64,000 nucleotides of DNA from Hyphomicrobiales bacterium (GCA_900471605.1 UCEY01000009.1:161927-225926); one strand, 5' to 3'. Positions 1 to 8,825 are shown, counted from the first letter of the stretch. Notes: generated by a model from the sequence alone, not told the origin. Made by a program: numbers and translations.

Positions 1-1
1 C

Positions 2-199
2 GCGCTCAACGATTTCCCGGACGCCCGCTCGACCAATATCGAACTCCTGCGCAGCCGCAACTGGATCGATATCCCGATCGCCTATCGCAACGGCCGCCGC
101 GCGCTCCTGACCCTCCAGAAGGGCCCGGACGGCGAACGCGCCTTCAACGACGCGATCCGCGAATGGGCCACGCTCGGGGCGACCGCCAGCGGGCAGTAA
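2..199 (+). CDS. C-terminal end of an unidentified protein (5' end outside window)
   Basis: An open frame enters from the window edge and ends at a TAA at 197-199, giving about 65 residues. The visible part begins ALNDFPDARSTNIELL, continues with a conserved-looking segment WIDIPIAYRNGRRALL and ends ATLGATASGQ. Codon use looks normal for this GC-rich genome (strong G/C third positions). I do not recognise the family. It converges on ddl, with about 40 bases between the two stop codons and no obvious strong hairpin. Confidence 0.7.
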   Translation, partial: ALNDFPDARSTNIELLRSRNWIDIPIAYRNGRRALLTLQKGPDGERAFNDAIREWATLGATASGQ

Positions 200-241
200 G
201 ATCGGGCCGTGTCGCGAACCCGGGTTCGCGACACTTCTGCT

Positions 242-1318
242 CTAGAGCGACCTGCGTGCGCGCGCCAGGCCGTGTGCGACCAGGCGGTCGATGATCTCGG
301 GATAACTGACGCCGCTTACCTCCATCACCTTGGAATACATGCTGATGTTGGTGAAGCCAGGGATCGTGTTGAGTTCGTTGACGAGAACCCGCATGTCCGG
401 CGTAACGAAGAAGTCGGCGCGCGCCATGCCGTCGCAGCCAAGCGCGCGAAATGCCCTTTTGGCAATGGCACGGATTTCGTCCTCGACCTCCTGGGGCAAT
501 TCCGCCGGCACCTTCAGCGCTGCGCCGTCACCATCGATATATTTGGCGTCATAGGTGTAGAAGCCGTGGGTTTCGGCAGGGATGATTTCCCCGGTCCGGG
601 ACACGAAGAGCCCACCCTTGCTATCTTCAAGAACCGCGCATTCGATCTCACGGCCGCGAATAAATTCCTCGGCGAGAAGCTTGCGGTCATGGCGGAAGCC
701 CTCCGAAAGCGCCGCTTCATAATCCGCCCTGCCCGAAACTTTGCTGACGCCCACCGAGGAGCCCTGGCGGGCCGGCTTGATAAAGAGGGGGAGGCCGAGT
801 GCTTCTTCCAGCTCCCCGAAATCCGGCAGCGTGCCCTGATGAATCGTGACCGATCGTGCCACCGGGACACCAGCCTCGATGAAGAGGCGTTTGGCGATAT
901 CTTTGTCGAGGGCGTTGGCAGAGCCGGGAATGCCGCAGCCCGCAAGCGGCACGCCTGCCACCTCGGCCAGCCCCTGGACCGCACCATCTTCGCCATGGAT
1001 GCCATGCAGGACGGGGAAGATGATGTCTATCCCCGTCAGTTCATAGGGAGAGCCATGCTCGGGAGATGCAAGCGCCCGTCCACGTCCTCCAGGGATGAAG
1101 CAGAGTTCCGTCCCGCTGGTGGGTCGCGCGAGCGCTCCGTCCTCGAAGGCGCTCAGCAGCCATTGCCCTTCACGGGTGACGAAAACCGGGACGGCATCGT
1201 ATTTTTCCGGATCCAGCGCGCGCATGACGTTGGTGGCTGAAAGCACCGATACTTCATGCTCCGCAGAGCGCCCGCCAAATAATACACAAATACGCAATCT
1301 GTTCGAAATGTCGGTCAT
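242..1318 (-). CDS. ddl: D-alanine--D-alanine ligase
   Basis: Cytoplasmic ATP-grasp enzyme that joins two D-alanines for the peptidoglycan pentapeptide stem. The 358-residue protein has the family N-terminus (VLFGGRSAEHEVS, about residues 12-24), the HGIHGEDGAVQG loop, the ATP-grasp segment KPARQGSSVGVSKV and the C-terminal ELNTIPGFT Mg/substrate motif, so it looks intact. An in-frame ATG lies five codons upstream at 1333, but the ATG at 1318 is preferred because GGGAAGGA lies 6-7 bases before it and the protein then starts MTDISNRLR. It is about 220 bases downstream of rpoH and separated from it by a terminator, so it probably has its own promoter. It is a single ligase gene away from the usual mur/fts cluster. 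Confidence 0.95.
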   Translation of the reverse strand: MTDISNRLRICVLFGGRSAEHEVSVLSATNVMRALDPEKYDAVPVFVTREGQWLLSAFEDGALARPTSGTELCFIPGGRGRALASPEHGSPYELTGIDIIFPVLHGIHGEDGAVQGLAEVAGVPLAGCGIPGSANALDKDIAKRLFIEAGVPVARSVTIHQGTLPDFGELEEALGLPLFIKPARQGSSVGVSKVSGRADYEAALSEGFRHDRKLLAEEFIRGREIECAVLEDSKGGLFVSRTGEIIPAETHGFYTYDAKYIDGDGAALKVPAELPQEVEDEIRAIAKRAFRALGCDGMARADFFVTPDMRVLVNELNTIPGFTNISMYSKVMEVSGVSYPEIIDRLVAHGLARARRSL

Positions 1319-1484
1319 GAATATCCTTCCCATCCGATTGTCACGGAGAATCTCGGTTCTCGGCCGGGTTCCGCGCGAGATATCTGCGACGCAGAATCCG
1401 GATATTCTGCGACGGCCCGAGGCGTCCGATATCTTTCGCGGAGATATTTTTTCCGCCCTCCGGAATAGAATTCCGCAAAGGCGC

Positions 1485-1518
1485 CAAAAGAAAAGGGGCC
1501 GCCAAAGCAGCCCCTTTT
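1485..1518 (-). terminator. Rho-independent terminator after rpoH
   Basis: On the minus strand a hairpin with GGGGC/GCCCC core arms (extended by A/T pairs; arms at 1491-1499 and 1510-1518) is followed by a T-rich run. It lies 23 bases beyond the rpoH stop and before ddl on the same strand. Confidence 0.8.
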
Positions 1519-1540
1519 TGATGTCGGCGCCGAGCCGGAT

Positions 1541-2443
1541 TTACGCGTCGACGACACGCAGCGCATTGGCCTGGGCAAGCGCCTCCTTCTGAACCGCGTC
1601 CTGCACCTTTTCAAAGGCGCGGACTTCGATCTGGCGGACGCGTTCGCGGCTGATGTCGAACTCGGCCGACAGTTCTTCCAGCGTTACCGGATCGTCGGCA
1701 AGACGGCGGGCTTCGAAGATGCGGCGTTCGCGGTCGTTCAGGACGCTCAGCGCCCTGGCCAGCATGCGGCGGCGCGTGTCGAGCTCATCCTGCTCGATCA
1801 GCACTTCCTCCTGGCTGTCGTGGTCGTCCACCAGCCAATCCTGCCATTGGCCGGATTCGCCTTCGGTGGCGCGGATCGGCGCATTCAGCGAAGCGTCGCC
1901 CGAAAGGCGGCGGTTCATGGAAACCACTTCCTCTTCGGAGACGTTCAGCTTCGTGGCGATCTCGGCCACCTGGTCGGGCTTCAGATCACCTTCGTCGATC
2001 GCCTGGATCTTGCCCTTCAACCGGCGCAGGTTGAAGAACAGGCGCTTCTGGTTGGCGGTGGTGCCCATCTTCACGAGCGACCAGGAGCGCAGGATATATT
2101 CCTGGATCGAGGCCTTGATCCACCACATGGCATAGGTCGCCAGGCGGAAGCCGCGTTCCGGATCGAACTTCTTGACGGCCTGCATCAGGCCGACGTTACC
2201 TTCGGATACGACTTCGCCGATCGGCAGGCCGTAACCGCGATAACCCATGGCGATCTTGGCCACGAGACGCAGATGGCTGGTGACCAGCTTGTGCGCCGCA
2301 TCCCGGTCGGCATGTTCGGCATACCGTTTCGCCAGCATGTATTCCTGCTGCGGTTCCAGCATGGGAAACTTGCGGATCTCGTCGAGATAGCGGTTGAGGC
2401 CGGCTTCACCGGCAGTAATGGAAGGCAAAGTATTGCGGGCCAT
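1541..2443 (-). CDS. rpoH: RNA polymerase heat-shock sigma factor RpoH (sigma-32)
   Basis: 300-residue group 3 sigma factor that directs RNA polymerase to heat-shock and other stress promoters. Region 2 motifs (HLRLVAKIAMGYRGYGLP, then EGNVGLMQAVKKFDPERGFRL... ATYAMWWIKASIQEYIL) are followed by the RpoH box variant QKRLFFNLRRLK around residue 132, which separates RpoH from the primary sigma factor. Region 4 carries the helix-turn-helix LEELSAEFDISRERVRQIEV. A ribosome site AAGGGG precedes the ATG. Rhizobia commonly carry two rpoH genes; the proximity of an rluD-like gene and ctrA recalls the rpoH1 neighbourhood, but I cannot assign the paralogue with certainty. Confidence 0.95.
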   Translation of the reverse strand: MARNTLPSITAGEAGLNRYLDEIRKFPMLEPQQEYMLAKRYAEHADRDAAHKLVTSHLRLVAKIAMGYRGYGLPIGEVVSEGNVGLMQAVKKFDPERGFRLATYAMWWIKASIQEYILRSWSLVKMGTTANQKRLFFNLRRLKGKIQAIDEGDLKPDQVAEIATKLNVSEEEVVSMNRRLSGDASLNAPIRATEGESGQWQDWLVDDHDSQEEVLIEQDELDTRRRMLARALSVLNDRERRIFEARRLADDPVTLEELSAEFDISRERVRQIEVRAFEKVQDAVQKEALAQANALRVVDA

Positions 2444-2637
2444 AAAGCACCCCTTTCCGATCTATATATCGGCTCCCTTTTTGATCTAGCTGTGCATGCT
2501 GAAGGCGAGCCAAGCGGCGCGGATCATTCTCGACCCCGCACCGACCCAAGTGACAGATAAGTACGGCAGAACAGTGATTCAAGTCATCACAGAAGCGTTA
2601 TATCATTACAACTTCGTAATATACGCTGCTGCGGATT

Positions 2638-3420
2638 TCAACGGTAGACGCGTTCCGACAGGGCCCGCATGCCCGACCGCACCATCAGTTCATAGACCAT
2701 GCGACGGCTGATCGGATTGTGCAATCGTGTCACTTTCGCGCCGAGGAATTCCGTTTCCACATGGTCGAAGGCAAGAAGGTCCGGAGCCTTGGCGATCGCG
2801 TTCAGATAGAATTCGTGGAATTCGTTGCGGCAGACATAGGTCTTATACTTGGTCATGCAGAAGGTCGAGAACATATCCTTGCGGTCGCGCAGGAAGTCCG
2901 CGACGCCCACCGTCACCTCCGGCCATGCGGGATTGAACGTATCGTCGAAAGCGATGATGCCGTGATCGGCGAGCGTATCCGTCGCAAGCCGGCTGTCGGC
3001 GGCGATGTGCTGCAGCGTGTGGCCGCCGTCGATGCTGAAGAAACGGGTGCGGCCGACCTTTCGGGTAATCTCGTCCGCCCGCATCAGCGTGCTGTCGCCC
3101 CTGATGACCAGCTCCTCGTCCACGGCCAACCCCAGACGCCGGCCGTTGGCGATGAACCGCGCATATTGCGTCGATGCAGCATCCGGCGTCTGGCCGAGAT
3201 CGAAGAGATCGATCGCCAGGATCCTGTCGCCGTCGCTGATCTTCTTCAGAAGGAAATAGGAGCGCCCGTAAAAGACGCCGATCTCGGCAATGCCACCTTC
3301 CAGCCCGCTTTTCTTCTGCGCCCGCAGAAGAGATAGGAAAACCAGCGCGTCGGGCGGATCGATATATCCCTCGATCGTCTGCAGGTCACGAAAGATGAAC
3401 TTCCGGAGGCCCGTATCCAT
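2638..3420 (-). CDS. Class I SAM-dependent methyltransferase
   Basis: 260-residue protein with a Rossmann-type SAM-binding start (GIAEIGVFYGRSYFLLKKI, about residues 42-60), the acidic loop ILAIDLFDLG and the FFSIDGGHTLQHIAADSRLA and HGIIAFDDTF strands typical of Methyltransf_24/macrocin-O-methyltransferase-like enzymes. The C-terminal 70 residues are less characteristic. The substrate cannot be inferred; relatives often act on sugars or secondary metabolites. It stands alone on the minus strand, nearly 200 bases upstream of rpoH. Confidence 0.75.
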   Translation of the reverse strand: MDTGLRKFIFRDLQTIEGYIDPPDALVFLSLLRAQKKSGLEGGIAEIGVFYGRSYFLLKKISDGDRILAIDLFDLGQTPDAASTQYARFIANGRRLGLAVDEELVIRGDSTLMRADEITRKVGRTRFFSIDGGHTLQHIAADSRLATDTLADHGIIAFDDTFNPAWPEVTVGVADFLRDRKDMFSTFCMTKYKTYVCRNEFHEFYLNAIAKAPDLLAFDHVETEFLGAKVTRLHNPISRRMVYELMVRSGMRALSERVYR

Positions 3421-3580
3421 ATCTTCCGCGTCCTTTGATATCTTTTCTATTTCTGAAGTCCATCATCTACAGTACTGAGTTGTACCGGAGGTTGAGTCTG
3501 GTGATATCTCTCTTTCATTCGCGCTGCAGCAATGAATGGAAATAGAGCAAAACTTTGACGGTGATTTTTCTTGGTTTCGT

Positions 3581-3617
3581 CTGGAATAATTCCGACCATG
3601 ACTCGGAATTATTCCAG
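3581..3617. repeat. Perfect 15-bp inverted repeat
   Basis: Arms 3581-3595 and 3603-3617 are exact reverse complements (arm CTGGAATAATTCCGA) around a 7-base loop. It lies in the 229-base gap between the methyltransferase and the DUF1127 gene. No T-run follows on either strand, so it is not a typical terminator. Each arm contains a near-palindromic GGAATAATTCC core, which could also serve as a protein-binding site. Apart from this hairpin I see nothing in the gap. Confidence 0.8.
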
Positions 3618-3649
3618 CGTGTCTTTGGTTTGACTGGTTCCGCAGAATT

Positions 3650-3958
3650 TCAAAGGCATTTGCGCTCCAGTCCATGGGCGTTGCTGCGGCGGTAGCGGCT
3701 GATATCGCCATAGGCCTGACTGCGCGAGAGGCCGATATCCTTCAACTGGTCATCGCCGAGCTCGAGCAGTGCCAGCCGGTTGCGGCGCTGGCGAAATTTT
3801 GCGGCGATAGCGATGAGCACGCGGTGCATCAGCGAAGGCTGGATGACCGGTGCATCCTCCGTCGCGGGCACGTGGGGTTGCGCCAGAGGCGGCAGTTCCA
3901 GGACAAGGGGGTAGCGTTCCGATGCGCGGTCAAAGACCGCCCGGTTCTCGTTCTTCAT
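3650..3958 (-). CDS. DUF1127-domain small protein
   Basis: 102-residue protein. The C-terminal part (RRNRLALLELGDDQLKDIGL followed by SRSQAYGDISRYR, about residues 57-90) is the DUF1127/YjiS-like motif, very common in several paralogues in rhizobia. The N-terminal half is acidic, proline-rich and variable. AGGAG lies 8 bases before the ATG. Members of this family in Agrobacterium and other alphaproteobacteria are small Arg-rich regulators linked to carbon/phosphate and RNA metabolism, but the role of this copy is unknown. Confidence 0.85.
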   Translation of the reverse strand: MKNENRAVFDRASERYPLVLELPPLAQPHVPATEDAPVIQPSLMHRVLIAIAAKFRQRRNRLALLELGDDQLKDIGLSRSQAYGDISRYRRSNAHGLERKCL

Positions 3959-4040
3959 GATCTTTCTCCTGAGGGATGTCGGCCGATCTACGGCCGGGGT
4001 TCAGGAGGCGGGCGGCTGACGCCCGCCTCGATGTTGGCGT

Positions 4041-4202
4041 TTACTTGCTGGCCGATTGTGCCGTGCGGGTTGCAGCTTCCGCTTCCCGCAGCGCTTCGGC
4101 GCATTCCTCGCAGCAGACCTCGACCGTCTTGCCGCCGATCTTCACCGCGATCCGGGTCGAATCGAGTTCGCAGTCGCAGGCGGCGCAGGTATTCTCTTTC
4201 AT
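4041..4202 (-). CDS. Small Cys-rich putative metal-binding protein
   Basis: 53 residues starting MKENTCAACDCELDS. Two CxxC-type pairs (CAAC-D-C near the N-terminus and CCEEC around residue 30) plus the VKIGGKTVEVCCEECAEAL segment resemble a TRASH/YHS-like metal-binding fold. The internal ATG at 4202 is chosen over 4244 because GGGAG precedes it and the upstream 14 codons are not protein-like. It lies between the AraC regulator and the DUF1127 gene on the same strand. The likely job is binding zinc or copper; this is inference from cysteine spacing only. Confidence 0.7.
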   Translation of the reverse strand: MKENTCAACDCELDSTRIAVKIGGKTVEVCCEECAEALREAEAATRTAQSASK

Positions 4203-4306
4203 GATGTCATCTCCCGACGTGACGTTACGGGAGAAGAAAAGCATTTTTGCGGGGTCTTCCGCTGTCAGAATCTTTAGCGACTTTGCCCCTGGCGATTTAC
4301 CGGGCG

Positions 4307-5140
4307 CTATCTCAGCCCCGCAAATCTCTGGAATTCCGCCGGCGTGCGGCCATAAGCCTGGCGGAAGGCCGAGGAGAAGTGGCTGTGGCTCGAAAAGCCG
4401 AGTTCGAGGCCAAGCGCGGTCAGGTCGTCATAGGTGCCGAGCAGGTCGAGCGCGCGGGCCAGCCTGAGGCGAAGCTGGTAGCGGTAGAGCGGCGTGCCTT
4501 CCACCTGCTGGAAGACCTGGGTCAGGTAGACAGGCGAAACGCCGGCTTCCCTGGCGATTTCGGCAAGCGTCCAGCGACGGGCGAGATCGGAGGAGAGGGC
4601 GAGCTTGGCGCGGTCCACCAGCTTCTGGCGGCCGGCGCTGGCGGTCGCGGCGCGCGCGGTGCGCACGCCGACGGAGCGGCGCACCAGCGTCATCGCAAGC
4701 GTTTCGGCCTCCAGCGTCTCGGCGGCGCCACGCATCAGGCTGTGGCGCAGCAGCGCCACCAGCGCTTGGGCCCGCTCGTCGATCCTCAGCCGCTGCTTGT
4801 TGAAGACGAAGCGCGAGCCCTTGGGATTGCGGTACTCGGCCGGGACCAGTTCCTCCAGCATCGCTTCGGGCACGTCCATGCTGAGGCAGGAATCCCCGCC
4901 TTCGACCGGGTGACTGATCTGGTAGGCCTCGTCGCAGTTGAAGAACAGGACCTGGTTGGCTTCCGCGACCGTGTCGTCGCGGCCGACATGACGCATGAAG
5001 ACGCCGCGATAGGGGAAGACGAGGCTCGTCGCATGCGAGCATTCCTCGCCGCTGCGGTGCCTGCATTCGCCGCCGCACACGACGTCGCGGACCTGGATCA
5101 GGTCCGTATCGAGAAGCTTTCTGACGGCGAGCTGGCTCAT
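4307..5140 (-). CDS. AraC-family transcriptional regulator
   Basis: 277-residue DNA-binding regulator. The C-terminal third has the two AraC helix-turn-helix motifs: first WTLAEIAREAGVSPVYLTQVF (about 190-210), second around LELGFSSHSHFSSAFRQAYG (about 245-265), with the family ending GRTPAEFQRF. The N-terminal part (residues 1-150) is a cupin-like ligand domain with an unusual cysteine/histidine cluster (CGGECRHRSGEECSHATS, residues 22-39) that could bind a metal. Target genes are unknown; the adjacent small Cys-rich protein is transcribed the same way and may be linked. Confidence 0.88.
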   Translation of the reverse strand: MSQLAVRKLLDTDLIQVRDVVCGGECRHRSGEECSHATSLVFPYRGVFMRHVGRDDTVAEANQVLFFNCDEAYQISHPVEGGDSCLSMDVPEAMLEELVPAEYRNPKGSRFVFNKQRLRIDERAQALVALLRHSLMRGAAETLEAETLAMTLVRRSVGVRTARAATASAGRQKLVDRAKLALSSDLARRWTLAEIAREAGVSPVYLTQVFQQVEGTPLYRYQLRLRLARALDLLGTYDDLTALGLELGFSSHSHFSSAFRQAYGRTPAEFQRFAGLR

Positions 5141-5212
5141 GGAGGGGCCTTGGGATGCCTCGTGGATAACGAGGACCTATATACGCCCCGGCCGCCTTTC
5201 AGGCCACCCGTT

Positions 5213-6235
5213 TCATGCCTTCAGGGCTTCGATCAGTTCGGCCATGTCGTCGGGCATCGGGGCTTCGAATTCCATCACCTCGCCGGTGCGGGGGTGTTCG
5301 AAGGCGAGGAGGAAGGCGTGCAGCGCCTGGCGCGGAAAGCGGTTCACGACGGTCTTGGCGGGTTCGGGCAGCAGGTTGGCCTTGGTCTTGAAGCCGGCGG
5401 AATAATCCTGGTCGCCGATCAGCGGGTGGCCGATATGCGCCATATGCACGCGAATCTGGTGGGTGCGGCCGGTCTCCAGCCGGCATTCGATCAGCGCCGC
5501 AAGTGACGTCGCATCCGGCTTTTCGTGGAAACGTTCGATCACCTCGTAATGGGTGATCGCCTCGCGGGCGTCGCTGCTGTCTTCCTTCTGCACGGCGCGT
5601 TTGGTGCGGTCGCCGGCGCGACCGAGCGGCGCGTCGATCGTGCCCTTGAGCCCGCGCGGACGGCCCCAGACGATTGCCTGGTAGGCCCGCTCCAGCGGGC
5701 CGGAACGGCCATGGTCGGCAAATTGGTCGGCGAGGTGTCGGTGGGCGATATCGTTCTTGGCGGCGACCATGACGCCGCTCGTGTCCTTGTCGAGCCGGTG
5801 GACGATGCCGGGGCGCTTGACGCCGCCGATGCCGGAGAGGCTGGCGCCGCAATGGTGGATCAAGGCGTTGACCAGCGTGCCGGTCCAGTTGCCGGCGCCG
5901 GGATGGACGACGAGGCCGGCCGGTTTGGCGATGACGATCAGGTCGTCGTCCTCGTAGAGCACGTCAAGCGGAATATCCTCGCCCTTCGGCTCGGGATCCT
6001 CGGGCTCCGGGAGGTCGATCTCGACGGTGTCGCCGGCGGCGATCTTCTTCTTCGGTTCGGTGATGACCTTGCCATTGAGGCTGACGGCGCCCTGTTCGAT
6101 CAGCGCCTTGATGCGGTTGCGCGAAAACTCGCCTTCGAGCACCGAGGTCAGCCAGGCGTCCAGCCGCCCTTCGGCCTCGTCGGAGGCGGTGAGGACTTTC
6201 CTTGGGCGTCCGGCTTCTTTAAAGGGATCGTTCAT
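5213..6235 (-). CDS. 23S rRNA pseudouridine synthase, RluC/RluD family
   Basis: 340-residue enzyme that isomerises uridines in 23S rRNA. An S4 RNA-binding domain (about residues 22-75, GRLDAWLTSVL... SRNRIKALIEQGAVSLNG) is followed by the catalytic domain with the hallmark HRLDKDTSG motif; the catalytic aspartate is D149. The closing H-x-RVHMAHIGHPLIGD segment is also present. The length is normal for RluD. RluD-type genes often precede rpoH in alphaproteobacteria; here four genes intervene. The ATG at 6235 starts MNDPFKEAG. Confidence 0.9.
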   Translation of the reverse strand: MNDPFKEAGRPRKVLTASDEAEGRLDAWLTSVLEGEFSRNRIKALIEQGAVSLNGKVITEPKKKIAAGDTVEIDLPEPEDPEPKGEDIPLDVLYEDDDLIVIAKPAGLVVHPGAGNWTGTLVNALIHHCGASLSGIGGVKRPGIVHRLDKDTSGVMVAAKNDIAHRHLADQFADHGRSGPLERAYQAIVWGRPRGLKGTIDAPLGRAGDRTKRAVQKEDSSDAREAITHYEVIERFHEKPDATSLAALIECRLETGRTHQIRVHMAHIGHPLIGDQDYSAGFKTKANLLPEPAKTVVNRFPRQALHAFLLAFEHPRTGEVMEFEAPMPDDMAELIEALKA

Positions 6236-6288
6236 TCAATCATTCCGATAGCAATCGACAGCATTCGACAAGAGACAAGGACGCCCTG

Positions 6289-6675
6289 ATGCCCCAACCC
6301 GAAATCGAGGAAAAGGAAGAGCCGCTTGATCCGGCGATGGAGAGAATCCGCCGGAAAATGGTGCTTCTGATACTCGTTTCGGGCGGGATCCTGTTCGTCT
6401 GCTTTATGGCGGTCCTTGGCGCCATTGTCTACAAGGTCACGCAGCGGCCTGCCACGTCTGCGACGATCGCCTCGACCGGCGGGTTCTCGGTTCCGGCCGG
6501 CCAGCCGCTTGCGGCAACCGCGGAACTGCCTGCCGGCTTCGTTGTGCAGGGGGTATCGCTCTCCGGCGGCCAGATCCTGTTTTATGGGCTGCTGACCGGC
6601 GACCAGAAGGTGCTGATCTACGATATCGCCGCCGGCCGCATCGTCGCCGATGTGACGGTGGCCATTCCGCAATAA
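6289..6675 (+). CDS. Small single-pass membrane protein of unknown function
   Basis: 128 residues with an acidic N-terminus (MPQPEIEEKEEPLDPAMERI), one strong transmembrane segment (about residues 25-48, LLILVSGGILFVCFMAVLGAIV) and a C-terminal extracytoplasmic domain ending IVADVTVAIPQ. Its TAA overlaps the ATG of the TrmH-type methyltransferase by one base (TAATG), so the two are probably translated from one message. It diverges from the pseudouridine synthase with only about 50 bases between starts. No function is assigned. Confidence 0.8.
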   Translation: MPQPEIEEKEEPLDPAMERIRRKMVLLILVSGGILFVCFMAVLGAIVYKVTQRPATSATIASTGGFSVPAGQPLAATAELPAGFVVQGVSLSGGQILFYGLLTGDQKVLIYDIAAGRIVADVTVAIPQ

Positions 6676-7496
6676 TGGCGCCGGTCCGCATCGACGACGC
6701 GGACGACCCGCGGATCGCCGAGTTCCGGTCGATCCGCGAGCGTGACCTGACGGGCCGCGAAGGACGGTTCATCGCCGAGGGCACCGTGGTGCTGCGGATG
6801 CTTGCCGCCGCGCATGGTTCGGGCGGCGACTTCCTGACCGAAAAGATCCTGCTGCTGGAAAACCGGGTTGCCGGCCTTGCGGAAATCCTGAGCCGTTTTC
6901 CGGCGGATGTTCCCGTCTACGTGGCCTCGTCCGCGGTGCTCGATCAGATCGCCGGTTTCCATCTGCATCGCGGCGTGCTGGCGCTCGGCCGCCGCAGACG
7001 GGAGAGGACGGCTTCGGAGCTGGTCGCCGCGTTGCCGGAGAACGCCCTGGTGGTTGCCGCCTTCGGCATTTCCAATCACGACAATATCGGTTCGATCTTC
7101 CGCAATGCCGCTGCCTTCGGAGCGGACGCGGTACTGCTCGACCAGGGCTGCTGCGATCCGCTCTACCGCAAGGCGCTGCGGGTCTCGGTCGGAGCGGTGC
7201 TGTCGGTGCCCTATGCGCGCTACGGCACGATGTCGGACATTTTGGCAGCGCTGATGGAGAGCGGGTTTGCCGTTTGGGGGCTCTCGCCCTCGGGCTCGGT
7301 GGAGATCCGCAATGTACCGGCTTCCGGGCGCATGGTGCTGATCACCGGCACGGAAGGCGAGGGACTGCCGGCACAGGTGCTTGCCCGCATCCAATCGGCG
7401 CGGATCGCCCAGGCGCCGGGCCTCGACAGTCTCAATGCGGCGACGGCGACAGGCATTGCGCTCTACGAGATCGCCATGGCGCAGGGCCGTCTATAG
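6675..7496 (+). CDS. TrmH-family (SpoU) tRNA/rRNA 2'-O-methyltransferase
   Basis: 273-residue SPOUT-fold methyltransferase. The three knot motifs are visible: NHDNIGSIFRNAAAFGADAV (motif 1, about 133-152), LITGTEGEGLP (motif 2, about 220) and SLNAATATGIALYEI (motif 3, about 253). The N-terminal substrate-binding domain contains the usual REGRFIAEGTVVL-type start. It probably ribose-methylates tRNA or rRNA; the position modified cannot be told. The stop lies only five bases from the convergent coiled-coil gene. Confidence 0.88.
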   Translation: MAPVRIDDADDPRIAEFRSIRERDLTGREGRFIAEGTVVLRMLAAAHGSGGDFLTEKILLLENRVAGLAEILSRFPADVPVYVASSAVLDQIAGFHLHRGVLALGRRRRERTASELVAALPENALVVAAFGISNHDNIGSIFRNAAAFGADAVLLDQGCCDPLYRKALRVSVGAVLSVPYARYGTMSDILAALMESGFAVWGLSPSGSVEIRNVPASGRMVLITGTEGEGLPAQVLARIQSARIAQAPGLDSLNAATATGIALYEIAMAQGRL

Positions 7497-7501
7497 GGAT
7501 C

Positions 7502-8707
7502 TCAGCTGTTCGCATCCCCGGTGGTCGCGAGCGTCTTCTTCGACTTCGCGGCCAGGCTTTCCCGGTTGCCGTTTCCGGACTTGCCGGAGAGGATCTTGTG
7601 GATCGGCGAGGATGAACCTTCCGAGGCGGCCGTCATGGCCACCATGCTGGCGGCGATCGAGGCGAGCTCCTGGCGGACCGCTTCGTCACTGCCGCCGCCC
7701 TTCTGCAGGCGTTCGGAAAGCGCCGTCGCCCTGGTGCGGGCGTCGTCGGCCATCCTGGTCACCACCGGATCGACGTCCGGCTGTCCGGAAACCCGGGCTT
7801 GTCTCGGAGACGGAGCATGCGGAATTTCGCGCAGGTTGATGTCCTCCGGCGTGATCTTCTTCTTCGGCGCCGCCTTTACCACCGGGCGGACGAGGGCGGA
7901 ATCGCGAAGGGCGCGACTGGCGTCCCGCGCTTCGGAATTTGCGCCTTTCAGCTTGTCCCGCAGCCGGCCGATCTCGGCCAAACGGCGCTCCAGCGTCGTT
8001 TCCCGGTCTGCGCGGTCGGAGATTTCCCTGGCGAGCTTGTCCTCCAGCCGCTGGACGCGGTTTTCTTCCTGGGCGAGCCGTGTTTCGGCATCCTTGGCGC
8101 GGGCGGTCTGCAGCCGGACGTCGTTGCGCAGCGTATCCCGCTCGTCGCGCAGGGCGGTGACGCGGAATTTCAGGTTCTCCACCTCGGTGTCGCGGGTCGA
8201 AAGATCGATGCGGAAATTGTCGGCGTCGGCCATCATCAGGGCCTGGCGCTGCTGCAGCGTCTCGATCTCGAGGTCCTTGGCTGCCAGGGTTTCTTCGGCG
8301 GTTTCGAGCGCCGCCTTCAACTGCTGGATATAGCTGTCCTCCTGGCGCAGCCGCGCGCGCGCGTCGGCGGCCTCCGTATCCATGGTGTCGATCTGGGTGC
8401 GCAGGTCGGTGATCTCGGAAAGAAGCTGCCTGGCTTCCTCGGCAAGGGTGTCGCTCTTGATCTGCAGCGCGACCGCCTTGTCCCTTTCCTGGACGAGTTC
8501 CTGCTTGGTGCGGGCATTCTCGGCGGCATAGACGGCGCGCGCCATGTCGCGCTGGGCGCGGACTTCCTGCGGGCTGATCGGCAGCGTCGCCTTGATGCGG
8601 TTTTCGGTGTAGCGGACGATGCGATTGTGGACCGCCGGGGCAATCAGCATGACCGCAAGTGCGGCGCTCAGGAAACCCAAGCCGAACAGAAGAGCAAATT
8701 GGATCAC
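7502..8707 (-). CDS. Membrane-anchored long coiled-coil protein
   Basis: 401 residues: an N-terminal transmembrane anchor (IQFALLFGLGFLSAALAVML, residues 2-21), then about 240 residues of heptad-rich, Glu/Arg/Gln-rich sequence (about 45-285) with no Cys, forming a long cytoplasmic coiled coil, then a low-complexity basic tail with KAAPKKKITPEDINLREIP and a Ser/Gly-rich end. I do not recognise a named family. The architecture suggests a structural or scaffolding role at the inner membrane. It follows eipA on the same strand with a 158-base gap. Confidence 0.8.
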   Translation of the reverse strand: MIQFALLFGLGFLSAALAVMLIAPAVHNRIVRYTENRIKATLPISPQEVRAQRDMARAVYAAENARTKQELVQERDKAVALQIKSDTLAEEARQLLSEITDLRTQIDTMDTEAADARARLRQEDSYIQQLKAALETAEETLAAKDLEIETLQQRQALMMADADNFRIDLSTRDTEVENLKFRVTALRDERDTLRNDVRLQTARAKDAETRLAQEENRVQRLEDKLAREISDRADRETTLERRLAEIGRLRDKLKGANSEARDASRALRDSALVRPVVKAAPKKKITPEDINLREIPHAPSPRQARVSGQPDVDPVVTRMADDARTRATALSERLQKGGGSDEAVRQELASIAASMVAMTAASEGSSSPIHKILSGKSGNGNRESLAAKSKKTLATTGDANS

Positions 8708-8825
8708 GATGCGGCCGTTTCGCGGTCTGGTTGGGAATGCGCAGGCTGTTTAAGCATGGCGGCATTCAACCGGCAAGCGCCCTTAGGGCGGAAGGCCGGG
8801 TTACCGACCACTGTTTCAAAAAACA

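Noticed and set aside
3463..3711. Minus-strand 82-codon open frame overlapping the DUF1127 gene
   Set aside because: It reads through the inverted repeat, has low-complexity Ala/Thr/Ser start and overlaps a well-supported gene; no ribosome site.
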